Source: an uncultured Candidatus Saccharibacteria bacterium (GTDB taxonomy: Bacteria > Patescibacteriota > Saccharimonadia > Saccharimonadales > Saccharimonadaceae). Taken from it: DNA of 64,000 nt. This document shows positions 17,130 to 24,828 of the stretch, one piece after another. A program made the translations under genes and the position numbers. The stretch is taken from the NCBI GenBank assembly GCA_938017675.1, contig CALIJB010000025.1:1-64000 (forward strand), written 5' to 3'. Numbering within the stretch: position 1 is the first letter of the stretch; each line of letters starts with the position of its first letter. The notes under the pieces were generated by a model. The model was not told the DNA's origin. It made no database searches and worked only from the letters and a program-made list of their open reading frames with translations.

Positions 17130-17994
17130 GCTTTTGCCTTTCTAACAGTGAAAAGAAACTGCCGACGACGTCCTCTTCTCCGGAGATTCGCTCGCTGACG
17201 ATACCTAAGCGCTCCAGTGTCGTGGAATATTCGCGGTAGTACGATTGCTGCTCGCGGTTGAAATCAGCCTGCAGTTTCGTTTGTTTGCGAATAAAATAAG
17301 GCAGCTCGGACAAATCGTCGATATCATAAAAACTGCGGTTTTCGTCAAGTCCTGAAGAGTCATTGACAGTTATCCATAATATCTCGTGCTGGGCGCGCAG
17401 CCGCCGGATAATATGCTGGTGCTCGCCGGTCAGCTCATCGTCGTTGGCGACCACCACCAGCATCATCTTACGCCGTAAGTTGCGTGCAATATATTCAAGC
17501 TGATTCACGATATTGCTCGGCGCTGCTGCTAGCTGAGTGTTCTTTTCAATGTGCCGCAGTAGCTGCTCGATATGCCGGTCGTCGCCTTTGAAAGGAATAT
17601 AGGCGTTATTCTTGGCGTCGCCAGACACCAGTCCGATCAAATCACCGTGCCGTAATACGATATAACCCAAGACCCCGGCGGCCATGATGCTGATGTCGCG
17701 CTTACTGCTGCCGTTTTTGCCGGTTGCTGCCATGTGGCGGCCAGTGTCGACGACTAGCAAGATGTTGTGTTTGCGGATTGCTTGGTAGCGCCGGATTCGA
17801 ATACCGCTACTGCGAGCAGTCGCTTTCCAGTCGATATCTTTTATATCGTCGCCAGGAATGTATTCGCGCAAATCGTCAAAATCGAGACTGCGCCCCTTAA
17901 ATACCGAGCCGTATTGACCGTCCAGCAAACTCCGCACCTTTTCATGGGCGTAGAGATCCATCTTGGCTTTGACTTTGGCGAAGAGACTTGGCAT
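17113..17994 (-). CDS. DUF58 domain protein of the MoxR-Bat operon
   Basis: 293 residues from ATG 17994, one base after the moxR stop. The longer open frame to 18120 runs inside moxR and is rejected. Family motif GDDIKDIDWKATARS (about 70-85) is clear, followed by a VWA-like fold (NILLVVDTGRHMAA). No membrane segment. DUF58 proteins are near-constant partners of MoxR ATPases and may be their substrates or adaptors. Confidence 0.9.
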   Translation of the reverse strand: MPSLFAKVKAKMDLYAHEKVRSLLDGQYGSVFKGRSLDFDDLREYIPGDDIKDIDWKATARSSGIRIRRYQAIRKHNILLVVDTGRHMAATGKNGSSKRDISIMAAGVLGYIVLRHGDLIGLVSGDAKNNAYIPFKGDDRHIEQLLRHIEKNTQLAAAPSNIVNQLEYIARNLRRKMMLVVVANDDELTGEHQHIIRRLRAQHEILWITVNDSSGLDENRSFYDIDDLSELPYFIRKQTKLQADFNREQQSYYREYSTTLERLGIVSERISGEEDVVGSFFSLLERQKHARWH

Positions 17995-17995
17995 A

Positions 17996-19195
17996 TTACG
18001 GCACAGGAACAGCGTTAAATATCGAATCAATGATAACTTCCGGATGAACTTGGTCAGCGATGGCTTCAAAATTGAGGATAATGCGGTGGCGCAATACGCT
18101 GTGGCGTAATTGCTTGACATCCTCTGGAATAACGTAATTGCGGCCGTTAATCAGCGCGAGGGCTTTGGCGACTTGTTGGAAAGCGATGCTGGCGCGCGGG
18201 CTGGCACCGTATTGGACGTAGCGCGCCGTTTCGCTTGGTATGATTGAGGCTGGATTGCGCGTCGCCGAGACAATTTTCACGATATAATTCTTAATAGCGT
18301 CGTCAATGTATACTTTTTGCGCCAGGTTTTGCAGCGTCTCGACTGCCGCTAGCTCGATATTTGGTGTGTTGCTATTATTCGGCGCCTCGCTTAATTTGCC
18401 CGATTCTATGCGTTTCAAAATCTCTAATTCCTCGTCCGGAGCAGGGTAGGATAAAACTTCTTTTAACAAAAAGCGGTCTAGCTGTGCCTCTGGCAGCTCG
18501 TAAGTTCCTTCCTGTTCAATCGGGTTCTGGGTAGCTAGCACAATGAAAGGTTTCGGTAGATCGTAGCGCTGCCCGCCGATGCTGGTCTGCTTTTCCTGCA
18601 TCGCTTCCAGCATGGCACTTTGGGTTTTGGCGCTGGAGCGGTTAATTTCGTCCAGTAGTACGAAATTAGCGTACACTGGGCCTAGCTCGGTGCGGAACTC
18701 GCCCTTGTTATAATCGTAAATCTGCGTACCGATGATGTCGCTTGGTAGCAAGTCTGGCGTGCATTGAATGCGCTTGAACGAACCTTGCACGCTGGCGGCT
18801 AGCGTCTGCACGGCTGTCGTCTTGGCAAGTCCTGGTACGCTTTCCAGTAGAATATGCCCGCCAGTCATCAAGCTTACCATCAACGCCGTCCGCAAGTTCT
18901 CTTGTCCGACCACCCGCGACGAGAAGGCGTCGAAAACAGTCTGGATATTTTGGTTAGCTGCGGCCAGCTCGTCGTCGCTAATCGGCGCGGCGGCAGGTTG
19001 AAATTGTGCTGCTGGCTGTGCGACAGTCTGGGGTTGTGCTGCCGGCGTGGTTGCAGGCTGGGATTGTGCTGCCGGCTCGGTTGCTGGTTGAAATTGCGCT
19101 TCTGGCATAGCTGCGGACGCACCATTGTCTGCCGGAGAATTCGACTGAGCTGGCGCTGGTTCTTGATCTGCTGATATAAACGGATTTGGATTCAT
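17996..19195 (-). CDS. MoxR-family AAA+ ATPase
   Basis: 399 residues. Residues 1-80 are an Ala/Pro/Gln-rich low-complexity region built of short PAAQ/QPA repeats, absent from typical MoxR (about 320 aa). The AAA_3 domain follows: Walker A ESVPGLAKTT, Walker B FVLLDEINRSSAKTQSAMLEAM, VLATQNPIEQEGTYELPEAQLDRF, and the C-terminal lid. MoxR ATPases act as chaperones for VWA proteins, which fits the downstream bat genes. An AAGGA site lies about 10 nt before ATG 19195. Confidence 0.92.
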   Translation of the reverse strand: MNPNPFISADQEPAPAQSNSPADNGASAAMPEAQFQPATEPAAQSQPATTPAAQPQTVAQPAAQFQPAAAPISDDELAAANQNIQTVFDAFSSRVVGQENLRTALMVSLMTGGHILLESVPGLAKTTAVQTLAASVQGSFKRIQCTPDLLPSDIIGTQIYDYNKGEFRTELGPVYANFVLLDEINRSSAKTQSAMLEAMQEKQTSIGGQRYDLPKPFIVLATQNPIEQEGTYELPEAQLDRFLLKEVLSYPAPDEELEILKRIESGKLSEAPNNSNTPNIELAAVETLQNLAQKVYIDDAIKNYIVKIVSATRNPASIIPSETARYVQYGASPRASIAFQQVAKALALINGRNYVIPEDVKQLRHSVLRHRIILNFEAIADQVHPEVIIDSIFNAVPVP

Positions 19196-19210
19196 GATAA
19201 TTATTCCTTT

Positions 19211-19864
19211 CTATGTCCAATATTGCGAAATATTCGTTACTAACAAGCGGCACTCTTCCGGAGTGTAACTATCCTTTTGTTCAAAATAATGCTCTGCCGG
19301 AAACATATGAGTCATGACATCCAGAGCGACGTCTTTATCAGTTTGCAGGTGAAAATAATCTGCTGCTGTACTATCGACGTTGCCACCCAGCCCATATAAG
19401 GCCCTATAGCGCACGCTCTTCAAGTATTCCAAAGCCATCGCAATCTCTATCCGGTCTTCGACGATGTCGCCAGTCAGCAGCAATACTCTACCATTGAGGC
19501 CATCTTTAGAAAATGTCCCGTACTGATCGAGAATGCGGTTCAATTCAGAAAAGGCCTGGCGCTTCATGTCTTCCAATACCGAGCGGGATTCTAGCTCAAT
19601 GCCGTCGCGCTGCGGTTTTTCCAGGTCGGGGTTCCATGTGAACATACCCGCCGGATCAATTAGCCCGACCACCCTCGGATCGCCAGGGATAATGATTCGC
19701 TTGCTAAGCAAAGGAAACACCCAAGCGTTAATCTCGCTTGCCAAACCAATGCAAGCTGTCAGCGCATCTTCTTTCAACGCGATAACGACCGCTTCCTGGC
19801 CCTTCAAATCGCTTACGCGCCCCGCCAAAGTCCGCCCCAACTCAATCCTATTGATATAGTACAT
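19211..19864 (-). CDS. Degenerate phosphoribosyltransferase-like protein
   Basis: 217 residues from ATG 19864 (the frame is open to 19903). The order of segments recalls type I phosphoribosyltransferase-fold proteins: GRTLAGRVSDLKGQEAVVIAL, AWVFPLLSKRIIIPGDPRVVGLI, and a late hydrophobic strand LLLTGD. The acidic PRPP-binding loop (normally DDxxxTG) is replaced by TGDIVEDRI, so catalysis is doubtful. It lies 15 nt before moxR on the same strand and is probably the first gene of that operon. Homology is an inference by eye. Confidence 0.55.
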   Translation of the reverse strand: MYYINRIELGRTLAGRVSDLKGQEAVVIALKEDALTACIGLASEINAWVFPLLSKRIIIPGDPRVVGLIDPAGMFTWNPDLEKPQRDGIELESRSVLEDMKRQAFSELNRILDQYGTFSKDGLNGRVLLLTGDIVEDRIEIAMALEYLKSVRYRALYGLGGNVDSTAADYFHLQTDKDVALDVMTHMFPAEHYFEQKDSYTPEECRLLVTNISQYWT

Positions 19865-20081
19865 ACTGGTTATGATTATGCCTGAAAGCGCGGGAGAATG
19901 CAATTGCGGCGGATACTCGTCTGTTTCAGATTGCAGTAAACTAGCCTATATTCATTAAGTGTATGATTTTAATCTCGCCGCTCTACCTGTACCATACATT
20001 GTGCCAAGCGTCAATGAGATGTTACAGTAGCCTAGTGGCTTGACTGGAAATCATGTATAATAATGTCTGAAGTGAATTATC

Positions 20082-21284
20082 ATGCAAAAAAACGAAAAAA
20101 TCCTCAAACGGCAATCGACTAAAATCTTCTTTGATAATGACGATACCGATTTCTTTTTCAACTGGATGCTCGGTGTGGCGGAGCTGTTCGGGATGTCGCA
20201 TGGTGAGTTGTTTTATCTGGCACATAAGATCGGGCGCGACGGAAAACCGAGTAAGTGGCGATCCTGTTTTACGGACCATGCTGATTATCTTGTTCGCTCG
20301 GCAAAAGCAGCCACCGGTGAACAAATGGCTGTCGACTGCTATTTTGGCGCAACCTATGCCTATCGGGCAGTACTGCAGTTCGCTGATCCGTTTTCTCCGG
20401 AATATCCGAAGCTTGTCGGCGCTATGGAAGACGCTTTCGCTGGTGCCGCTAAGGCGATAGATATACCGATCAAATCCGTGCGCGTTCCGTATCAAACCGG
20501 CTATTTACCCGGCTACTATCTTCACTGCGACAGCAAGCGTCCGACCGTGGTCATGGTCGGCGGCGGTGATACGTACCGGGAGGATTTGTTTTATTTTGCT
20601 GGCTGGCCGGGGTGGCGGCGGAACTATAATGTGCTGATGGTTGATTTACCCGGTCAAGGCTCTAATCCCACCAGAGGTCTCACTTTCACTGTTGACGCCG
20701 GCGAACCGATTGCTGCGTGCCTCGACTGGCTGCAAACCGAAAATCCCGACGCGCGTCACATTGCGCTATACGGTGTTAGCGGTGGCGGGTATTTTACTGC
20801 TCAAGCGGCGGCAAAAGACATAAGGATTAGCGCGTGGATTGCCAGTACGCCTATTTTTGACGTGGCAGAACTGTTCCGTCGTGAGTTCGGCGCAGCGCTC
20901 AAAGCGCCCAGCTGGCTGATGAATCTTGCTTTAAAATTAGCAGGGAACATCAATGAAGTCGCCGATATCAATTTGAAAAAATACGCTTGGCAGTTCGGCA
21001 CGAGCGACTTCCGTTCGGCGATCAATGAAGTTTTCGAACAGGCAAAGGTTGTCGATCACCAAGCTATCACCTGTCCGTCGCTGTTTCTCATGGGGGAGAG
21101 CGAAGGTGCTGAACTCCGGCGGCAAACGCGATATCTCCACGACGAATTTATCCGGCGCGGACTTGATACGACGCTGCATGAGTTCGATTCGCAAAGCGGT
21201 GCTGACGCTCATTGTCAGCTGAATAATCTACGTTTGGCGCATAGCGTAGTTTTTGATTGGCTGGACAGTCAGCTGGTTGATTGA
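20082..21284 (+). CDS. Alpha/beta hydrolase (FrsA-like architecture)
   Basis: 400 residues, cytoplasmic. An N-terminal helical cap (about 1-140) precedes an alpha/beta-hydrolase core: VVMVGGGDTYRED (oxyanion region), DLPGQGSNP, nucleophile elbow GVSGGGYF (Ser near 230), and a late Asp/His region (QSGADAHCQLN). Length and cap resemble FrsA-like esterases or prolyl-oligopeptidase-type hydrolases. Substrate unknown. TATAAT at 20056-20061 gives a leader of about 14 nt. Confidence 0.82.
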   Translation: MQKNEKILKRQSTKIFFDNDDTDFFFNWMLGVAELFGMSHGELFYLAHKIGRDGKPSKWRSCFTDHADYLVRSAKAATGEQMAVDCYFGATYAYRAVLQFADPFSPEYPKLVGAMEDAFAGAAKAIDIPIKSVRVPYQTGYLPGYYLHCDSKRPTVVMVGGGDTYREDLFYFAGWPGWRRNYNVLMVDLPGQGSNPTRGLTFTVDAGEPIAACLDWLQTENPDARHIALYGVSGGGYFTAQAAAKDIRISAWIASTPIFDVAELFRREFGAALKAPSWLMNLALKLAGNINEVADINLKKYAWQFGTSDFRSAINEVFEQAKVVDHQAITCPSLFLMGESEGAELRRQTRYLHDEFIRRGLDTTLHEFDSQSGADAHCQLNNLRLAHSVVFDWLDSQLVD

Positions 21285-21346
21285 CAAGGTTTTCGGACTG
21301 AAGAGTTGCACTGAGGAATCCAGCAGTTTATTTGTAAAGATTGGTG

Positions 21347-21595
21347 CTAATCCCGCCGTTCTACCGCGATCGTGCATTGCGCCATCAATGCCACTGCTGC
21401 GCCGAGTGCTGCGAGTGTTGGTAGTAATAATGCGCCTACCACACCAGCAGTGACTGGGAATTCCATGATATTTTCGCCTTTTTCGTTCTTGATGATAACG
21501 CGGCGGACGTTGCCTTCTTTGATAAGTTGCTTGACCTTCTCGACAACTTGATCGCCGTTAACACTAAATTCTTCGGTACGGTTTTGTTCGCTCAT
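21347..21595 (-). CDS. DUF4342 domain protein
   Basis: 82 residues. The pattern VNGDQVVEKVKQLIKEGNVRRVIIKNE, a strand ending in EFPVT, a hydrophobic helix (VVGALLLPTLAALGAAVALM) and a terminal CTIAVERRD is the DUF4342 signature. Probably a small membrane-associated protein. It starts 9 nt after the slipin stop, so the two are co-transcribed; both likely work at the membrane. Function unknown. Confidence 0.88.
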   Translation of the reverse strand: MSEQNRTEEFSVNGDQVVEKVKQLIKEGNVRRVIIKNEKGENIMEFPVTAGVVGALLLPTLAALGAAVALMAQCTIAVERRD

Positions 21596-21604
21596 GGTTA
21601 TTCC

Positions 21605-22348
21605 TTACTTTTTATTCCCGCGAATCGCGTCAATCAGTTCAATTGGGAAGAGCATCATCGTCTTTTGTGATGGTTCGGTGGAGATACGCTCCAGTGTATT
21701 TAGCGTACGCAGGTTAATCGCCCCTTGGGTTTTCGCCAGGATCTCCGCCGCCTGCGCCAGTGTTTCAGCGGCAGCTTTTTCGCCGTCGGCGTTGATGATG
21801 TTGGCACGACGTTCGCGCTCAGCTTCGGCTTGCTTGGCCATGGCGCGCTTCATGTCGCCAGGTAATTCAATATTCTGAATCTTGACATTCTCAACATCGA
21901 TACCCCATTTGTCAGTCTCGGCGTCAACAATCTCCTTAATTTGCTGCGAAATCTCCTCGCGCTTGGCGAGCAGGTCATCCATATCGACATTACCAGTGAC
22001 ATCGCGCAGAGCGGCCTGGGCAAACTGGCTGGTGGCATAAATATAATTGGTCGTCTCCAGCACCGCTTTTGGGGCGTTAATCACCCGGAAATAGACTACC
22101 GCATCCACTCCGACGGTGACGTTATCTTTGGTGATGACCTCTTGCTTCGGCACGTCAATTGGCGTTGAGCGCACATCCACCATCATCATCGTCTGAAAAA
22201 TCGGCACCACCACCCTTAGACCCGGCTCGCGTACGCCAGTAAATTTACCGAGCGTCAATACTACGCCGCGCTGGTATTGATTGACCACTTTAATGCCGCT
22301 CAGCACATAAATAGCCACGATGACTAAAATTACTATCATTATTTCCAT
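21605..22348 (-). CDS. Slipin (stomatin-like SPFH/Band 7 protein)
   Basis: 247 residues. N-terminal membrane hairpin or anchor (about 3-20), then the SPFH domain (VVNQYQRGVVLTLGKFTGVREPGLRVVVPIFQ), a coiled-coil with the characteristic MKRAMAKQAEAERERRA, and a C-terminal hydrophobic segment. Slipins form oligomeric membrane scaffolds that organise microdomains. The usual NfeD-type partner is absent; the neighbour is DUF4342 instead. A good AGGAGG site precedes ATG 22348. Confidence 0.93.
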   Translation of the reverse strand: MEIMIVILVIVAIYVLSGIKVVNQYQRGVVLTLGKFTGVREPGLRVVVPIFQTMMMVDVRSTPIDVPKQEVITKDNVTVGVDAVVYFRVINAPKAVLETTNYIYATSQFAQAALRDVTGNVDMDDLLAKREEISQQIKEIVDAETDKWGIDVENVKIQNIELPGDMKRAMAKQAEAERERRANIINADGEKAAAETLAQAAEILAKTQGAINLRTLNTLERISTEPSQKTMMLFPIELIDAIRGNKK

Positions 22349-22402
22349 AAATACCTCCTGTTTTCTAATGATATTCTAGCACCAAAGCGGTATAATAACC
22401 AT

Positions 22403-23074
22403 ATGAACAATAACCAGCAAAACGCCAATCTGCAGCCGCCAGTTCCGCAAACAATGCCAACGATGCAGCCAATGCCCAACCAACCGCCGCAAGTGACACC
22501 AACAGCACAGCCGTTACCTAGTCAATCACCGCAAATGGCAAACCAACAGTTAGCAGTAGAACCTGAGGCGGAGGCGGTTACAAACCCCAACGACGCTCCT
22601 AAAGGTATTATTCAGCAGCATCGAGAGTTTGTTAATAGTAGTAATAATATTGTTTTTCATCTAGCGCGCAGTACAACAATTACCCTGATTGTTTTCTTCG
22701 TCGGGGCTTTTTTGATGTTTATTGCTCGCATGCAAGACGAGCCGTTTTTTGGACCTGTAATAGTTAATCTTTTCTTGGTACCGTTTTGCTTGACTCTCGG
22801 GACGGCTCATTCACCGTTAGCGAGGCTGCGGCTATGGCGAATTGTAAGTTCAATCATGCTGATGCTGAATGTAGGTATGCTATTCATGCATGGTTTATTT
22901 GGTATCGCAAAGGACAACGACCCCAGCCCTGCAGTTGGTAGCATGCCGCTGTGGATGCTGCCTGCCGAAAAATCCTTGATCACAGTACTAGCGTATATGA
23001 TATTTATCATTCCGCCAGCCATTATTTTCTTGGTTACTACGCTGAAGTATTCTAAGGCTACTCAGCTAAAATAG
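22403..23074 (+). CDS. Pro/Gln-rich membrane protein
   Basis: 223 residues. Residues 1-65 are Gln/Pro/Met/Asn-rich low complexity; four hydrophobic helices follow (about 88-215). ATG 22403 is leaderless (TATAAT 22391-22396, 6 nt). Same architecture as the proteins at 4798 and 5766. Divergent from the slipin gene. Family not recognised. Confidence 0.75.
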   Translation: MNNNQQNANLQPPVPQTMPTMQPMPNQPPQVTPTAQPLPSQSPQMANQQLAVEPEAEAVTNPNDAPKGIIQQHREFVNSSNNIVFHLARSTTITLIVFFVGAFLMFIARMQDEPFFGPVIVNLFLVPFCLTLGTAHSPLARLRLWRIVSSIMLMLNVGMLFMHGLFGIAKDNDPSPAVGSMPLWMLPAEKSLITVLAYMIFIIPPAIIFLVTTLKYSKATQLK

Positions 23075-23132
23075 GCTGTTCACGTTAGTAAATACTTATA
23101 ATCAGTCAAGCTTTGAATATGTGCTAAGTAGG

Positions 23133-23162
23133 TTGACATAATACCCCCAGGGGGTATATAAT
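23133..23162 (+). promoter_or_regulatory. Metal-regulated promoter with CsoR/RcnR-type operator
   Basis: TTGACA (23133-23138), 18-nt spacer, TATAAT (23157-23162), then 6 nt to ATG 23169. The spacer contains a perfect palindrome ATACCCCCAGGGGGTAT (23141-23157), a GC tract flanked by TA as in CsoR/RcnR operators. Repressor bound here would block RNA polymerase, implying autoregulation by the gene that follows. Confidence 0.85.
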
Positions 23163-23168
23163 GACTTT

Positions 23169-23456
23169 ATGGATACAGCAGATATCAAGCGGCGAGCTCT
23201 GCACCGCACAAAAATTATTTTAGGGCAAATGCGCGGACTAGAGAAGCAAATTGCCGACGACGCATATTGCATGGATATTTTAACGCAAAGCCTAGCGCTG
23301 CAAAAGTCGCTGGCATCGCTCAATAAGCTCATTTTGGAGCGGCACTTGCGCACGCACATTGCTGACAAAATAGCCTCGGGCGATGAAATCCAGCAAAATG
23401 AAGCCGTAGAAGAGCTACTTAATCTATACGAGTTAAATAATATAAGGACGAAATGA
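23169..23456 (+). CDS. CsoR/RcnR-family metal-sensing repressor
   Basis: 95 residues, all-helical DUF156-type repressor (RTKIILGQMRGLEKQI, then DDAYCMDILTQ). Candidate metal ligands are Cys34, His59 and His63 (HLRTH). CsoR copper sensors have Cys-His-Cys, while RcnR nickel/cobalt sensors have Cys-His-His, so the residues favour Ni/Co or a related signal rather than copper, though family position alone does not decide it. Leaderless start. The operator in its own promoter indicates autoregulation. Stop overlaps the DUF4396 start (ATGA). Confidence 0.9.
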   Translation: MDTADIKRRALHRTKIILGQMRGLEKQIADDAYCMDILTQSLALQKSLASLNKLILERHLRTHIADKIASGDEIQQNEAVEELLNLYELNNIRTK

Positions 23457-23938
23457 TGCACCACGAATCTCATTCTCACTGCAACACAAAAACTTCAACC
23501 AAACGCATGGCATTAGCAGCGACTTTGCACTGTTTGGCGGGCTGCATGATCGGCGAAATGCTCGGCGTCACCATCGGCACGCACGCTGGATTTACACCGC
23601 ACGCCACGGTAATTTTGGCATCGGTTTTGGCATTTACGTCTGGCTATACTGTATCAACTATCCCGCTGATAAGCGCTAAGCTATCGTTCATCAAAGCCTT
23701 CAAATTGGTTTTCGCTGCCGATACGTTATCAATTCTGTCGATGACCATCGTTGACAATGTCATCATGCTCGTTGTGCCAGGCGCCATGAACAAAGACCTC
23801 ACTCATCCGATGTATTGGACAAGCCGGCTGCTATGCATGACTGCCGCGTTCCTAGTGTCGTACCCTGTTAATTTATATTTATTGCGCCACGGCAAGGGTC
23901 ACGCGCTGACTCATCAGTATCACCACCATAATAAATAA
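23453..23938 (+). CDS. DUF4396-like His-rich membrane protein
   Basis: 161 residues. His-rich termini (MMHHESHSHC at the start, HQYHHHNK at the end) flank about four membrane helices; LAATLHCLAGCMIGEMLG resembles DUF4396. Its ATGA overlap with the metal sensor shows one operon controlled by the palindromic operator. The His clusters suggest metal binding and a role in metal efflux, storage or resistance; this is inference. Further Cys/Met residues lie in the helices. Confidence 0.8.
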   Translation: MMHHESHSHCNTKTSTKRMALAATLHCLAGCMIGEMLGVTIGTHAGFTPHATVILASVLAFTSGYTVSTIPLISAKLSFIKAFKLVFAADTLSILSMTIVDNVIMLVVPGAMNKDLTHPMYWTSRLLCMTAAFLVSYPVNLYLLRHGKGHALTHQYHHHNK

Positions 23939-23958
23939 TAACGGCGCGCGAATAAATT

Positions 23959-23978
23959 CCAAGGAGCCTTGGCTTTTT
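23959..23978 (+). terminator. Terminator of the metal-sensor operon
   Basis: CCAAGG-AG-CCTTGG followed by C and five T, 20 nt after the DUF4396 stop. The loop is only 2 nt in this pairing, so the effective stem may be one pair shorter. Confidence 0.6.
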
Positions 23979-24025
23979 CCTTGCCAGCTCGCCAGATTTT
24001 TAGTACAATCATAAAGTAAATTTGT

Positions 24026-24101
24026 GGCTCTTTAGCTCAGTTGGTAGAGCAGAGGCCTGAAGAGCCTTGTGTCACTAGTTCGAGTCTAGTAGGAGCCACC
24101 A
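24026..24101 (+). tRNA. tRNA-Phe (GAA anticodon), CCA encoded
   Basis: Acceptor GGCTCTT/AGGAGCC, D-arm GCTC-AGTTGGTA-GAGC, anticodon loop CTGAAGA (GAA), T-arm ACTAG-TTCGAGT-CTAGT, CCA at 24099-24101. A TACAAT box lies at 24004-24009. Confidence 0.95.
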
Positions 24102-24108
24102 GCAAAAT

Positions 24109-24133
24109 ACTCTCCCCGCCGGAGAGTGTTTTT
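24109..24133 (+). terminator. Terminator of tRNA-Phe
   Basis: ACTCTCC and GGAGAGT form a 7-bp stem around CCGCC, followed by G and five T. Confidence 0.85.
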
Positions 24134-24219
24134 CTTTAGGCTAGAAAGCAGGTATAATAATTTTAATGAGAAGTATTCAGTGAAAGCAAGTATCTTGGCG
24201 CGGGCCGATAATTTTCGGT

Positions 24220-24783
24220 GTGGTCTTGGTAGCGGTAATTGTCTTGGTGTGCATAGCGACCTACTTTACATTTCGTTCATCGGGTGGCTACACTGCTGTC
24301 AAATTGCAACCAGCTCGTGAAAAATTCCCTGATATTCAGGTAGATAAGCTGTCGCCGCTGCGTGCTCGCGCTGTAAATATACTTCGCCAACAATATGACA
24401 ATCCGCAGCCTGGCCCGTTTTATAGCCAGGGCGAGCGGCAAGACTGGTGCGCAAATTTTGTTAGTTGGGTCAGCCGCCAAGCTGGCGCGCCGCTAACTAA
24501 TCCGCACAACGGCGGTTGGCGTATTCCAGGTGTGCGCAGTCTCGAGACATATTATCGCAACGCTGGTAAGTTCCGTGCTGCAAATAGTGGCTATCAGTTG
24601 CAGCCTGGCGACGCTATTATGTATGATAACGCCAGCCGTCATGGCGAGCACGTGAACTTTGTGCTCAAATACGACAACGGCAAGGTGACGACTATTGGCG
24701 GTAACGAGGGCGGCGTGGTTAACATTCAACAGTCGGATCTCAGCCGCGACGGACCGATTCGCGGTTTTGGGCTGCTAGAATGA
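24220..24783 (+). CDS. Membrane-anchored CHAP-domain amidase, start region disturbed
   Basis: 187 residues from GTG 24220. A transmembrane segment is followed by a CHAP (NlpC/P60-type) domain with catalytic Cys in DWCANFVSW and His in HGEHVNFV; such enzymes cut peptidoglycan peptides. The natural start appears to be ATG 24166 (TATAAT 24153-24158, 7 nt upstream), in the same frame, but codon 6 is TGA (24181-24183). Downstream residues (KQVSWRGPIIFG) continue a normal anchor, so translation from GTG would lose part of it. Recoding, an alternative start, a mutation or a sequencing error are all possible. Confidence 0.8.
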   Translation: MVLVAVIVLVCIATYFTFRSSGGYTAVKLQPAREKFPDIQVDKLSPLRARAVNILRQQYDNPQPGPFYSQGERQDWCANFVSWVSRQAGAPLTNPHNGGWRIPGVRSLETYYRNAGKFRAANSGYQLQPGDAIMYDNASRHGEHVNFVLKYDNGKVTTIGGNEGGVVNIQQSDLSRDGPIRGFGLLE

Positions 24784-24828
24784 TGGCGCACATTTCAATT
24801 TCTTAACCGTATACGGTATGATAGAATT

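Noticed and set aside
17994..18120. N-terminal extension of the DUF58 protein
   Set aside because: It lies inside moxR coding sequence; the ATG one base after the moxR stop matches the family start.
24166..24220. Genome-wide recoding of UGA as a sense codon
   Set aside because: Many genes here end in TGA at the expected place (for example 23454, 24781, 63970), so UGA is a stop; only this one locus is odd.
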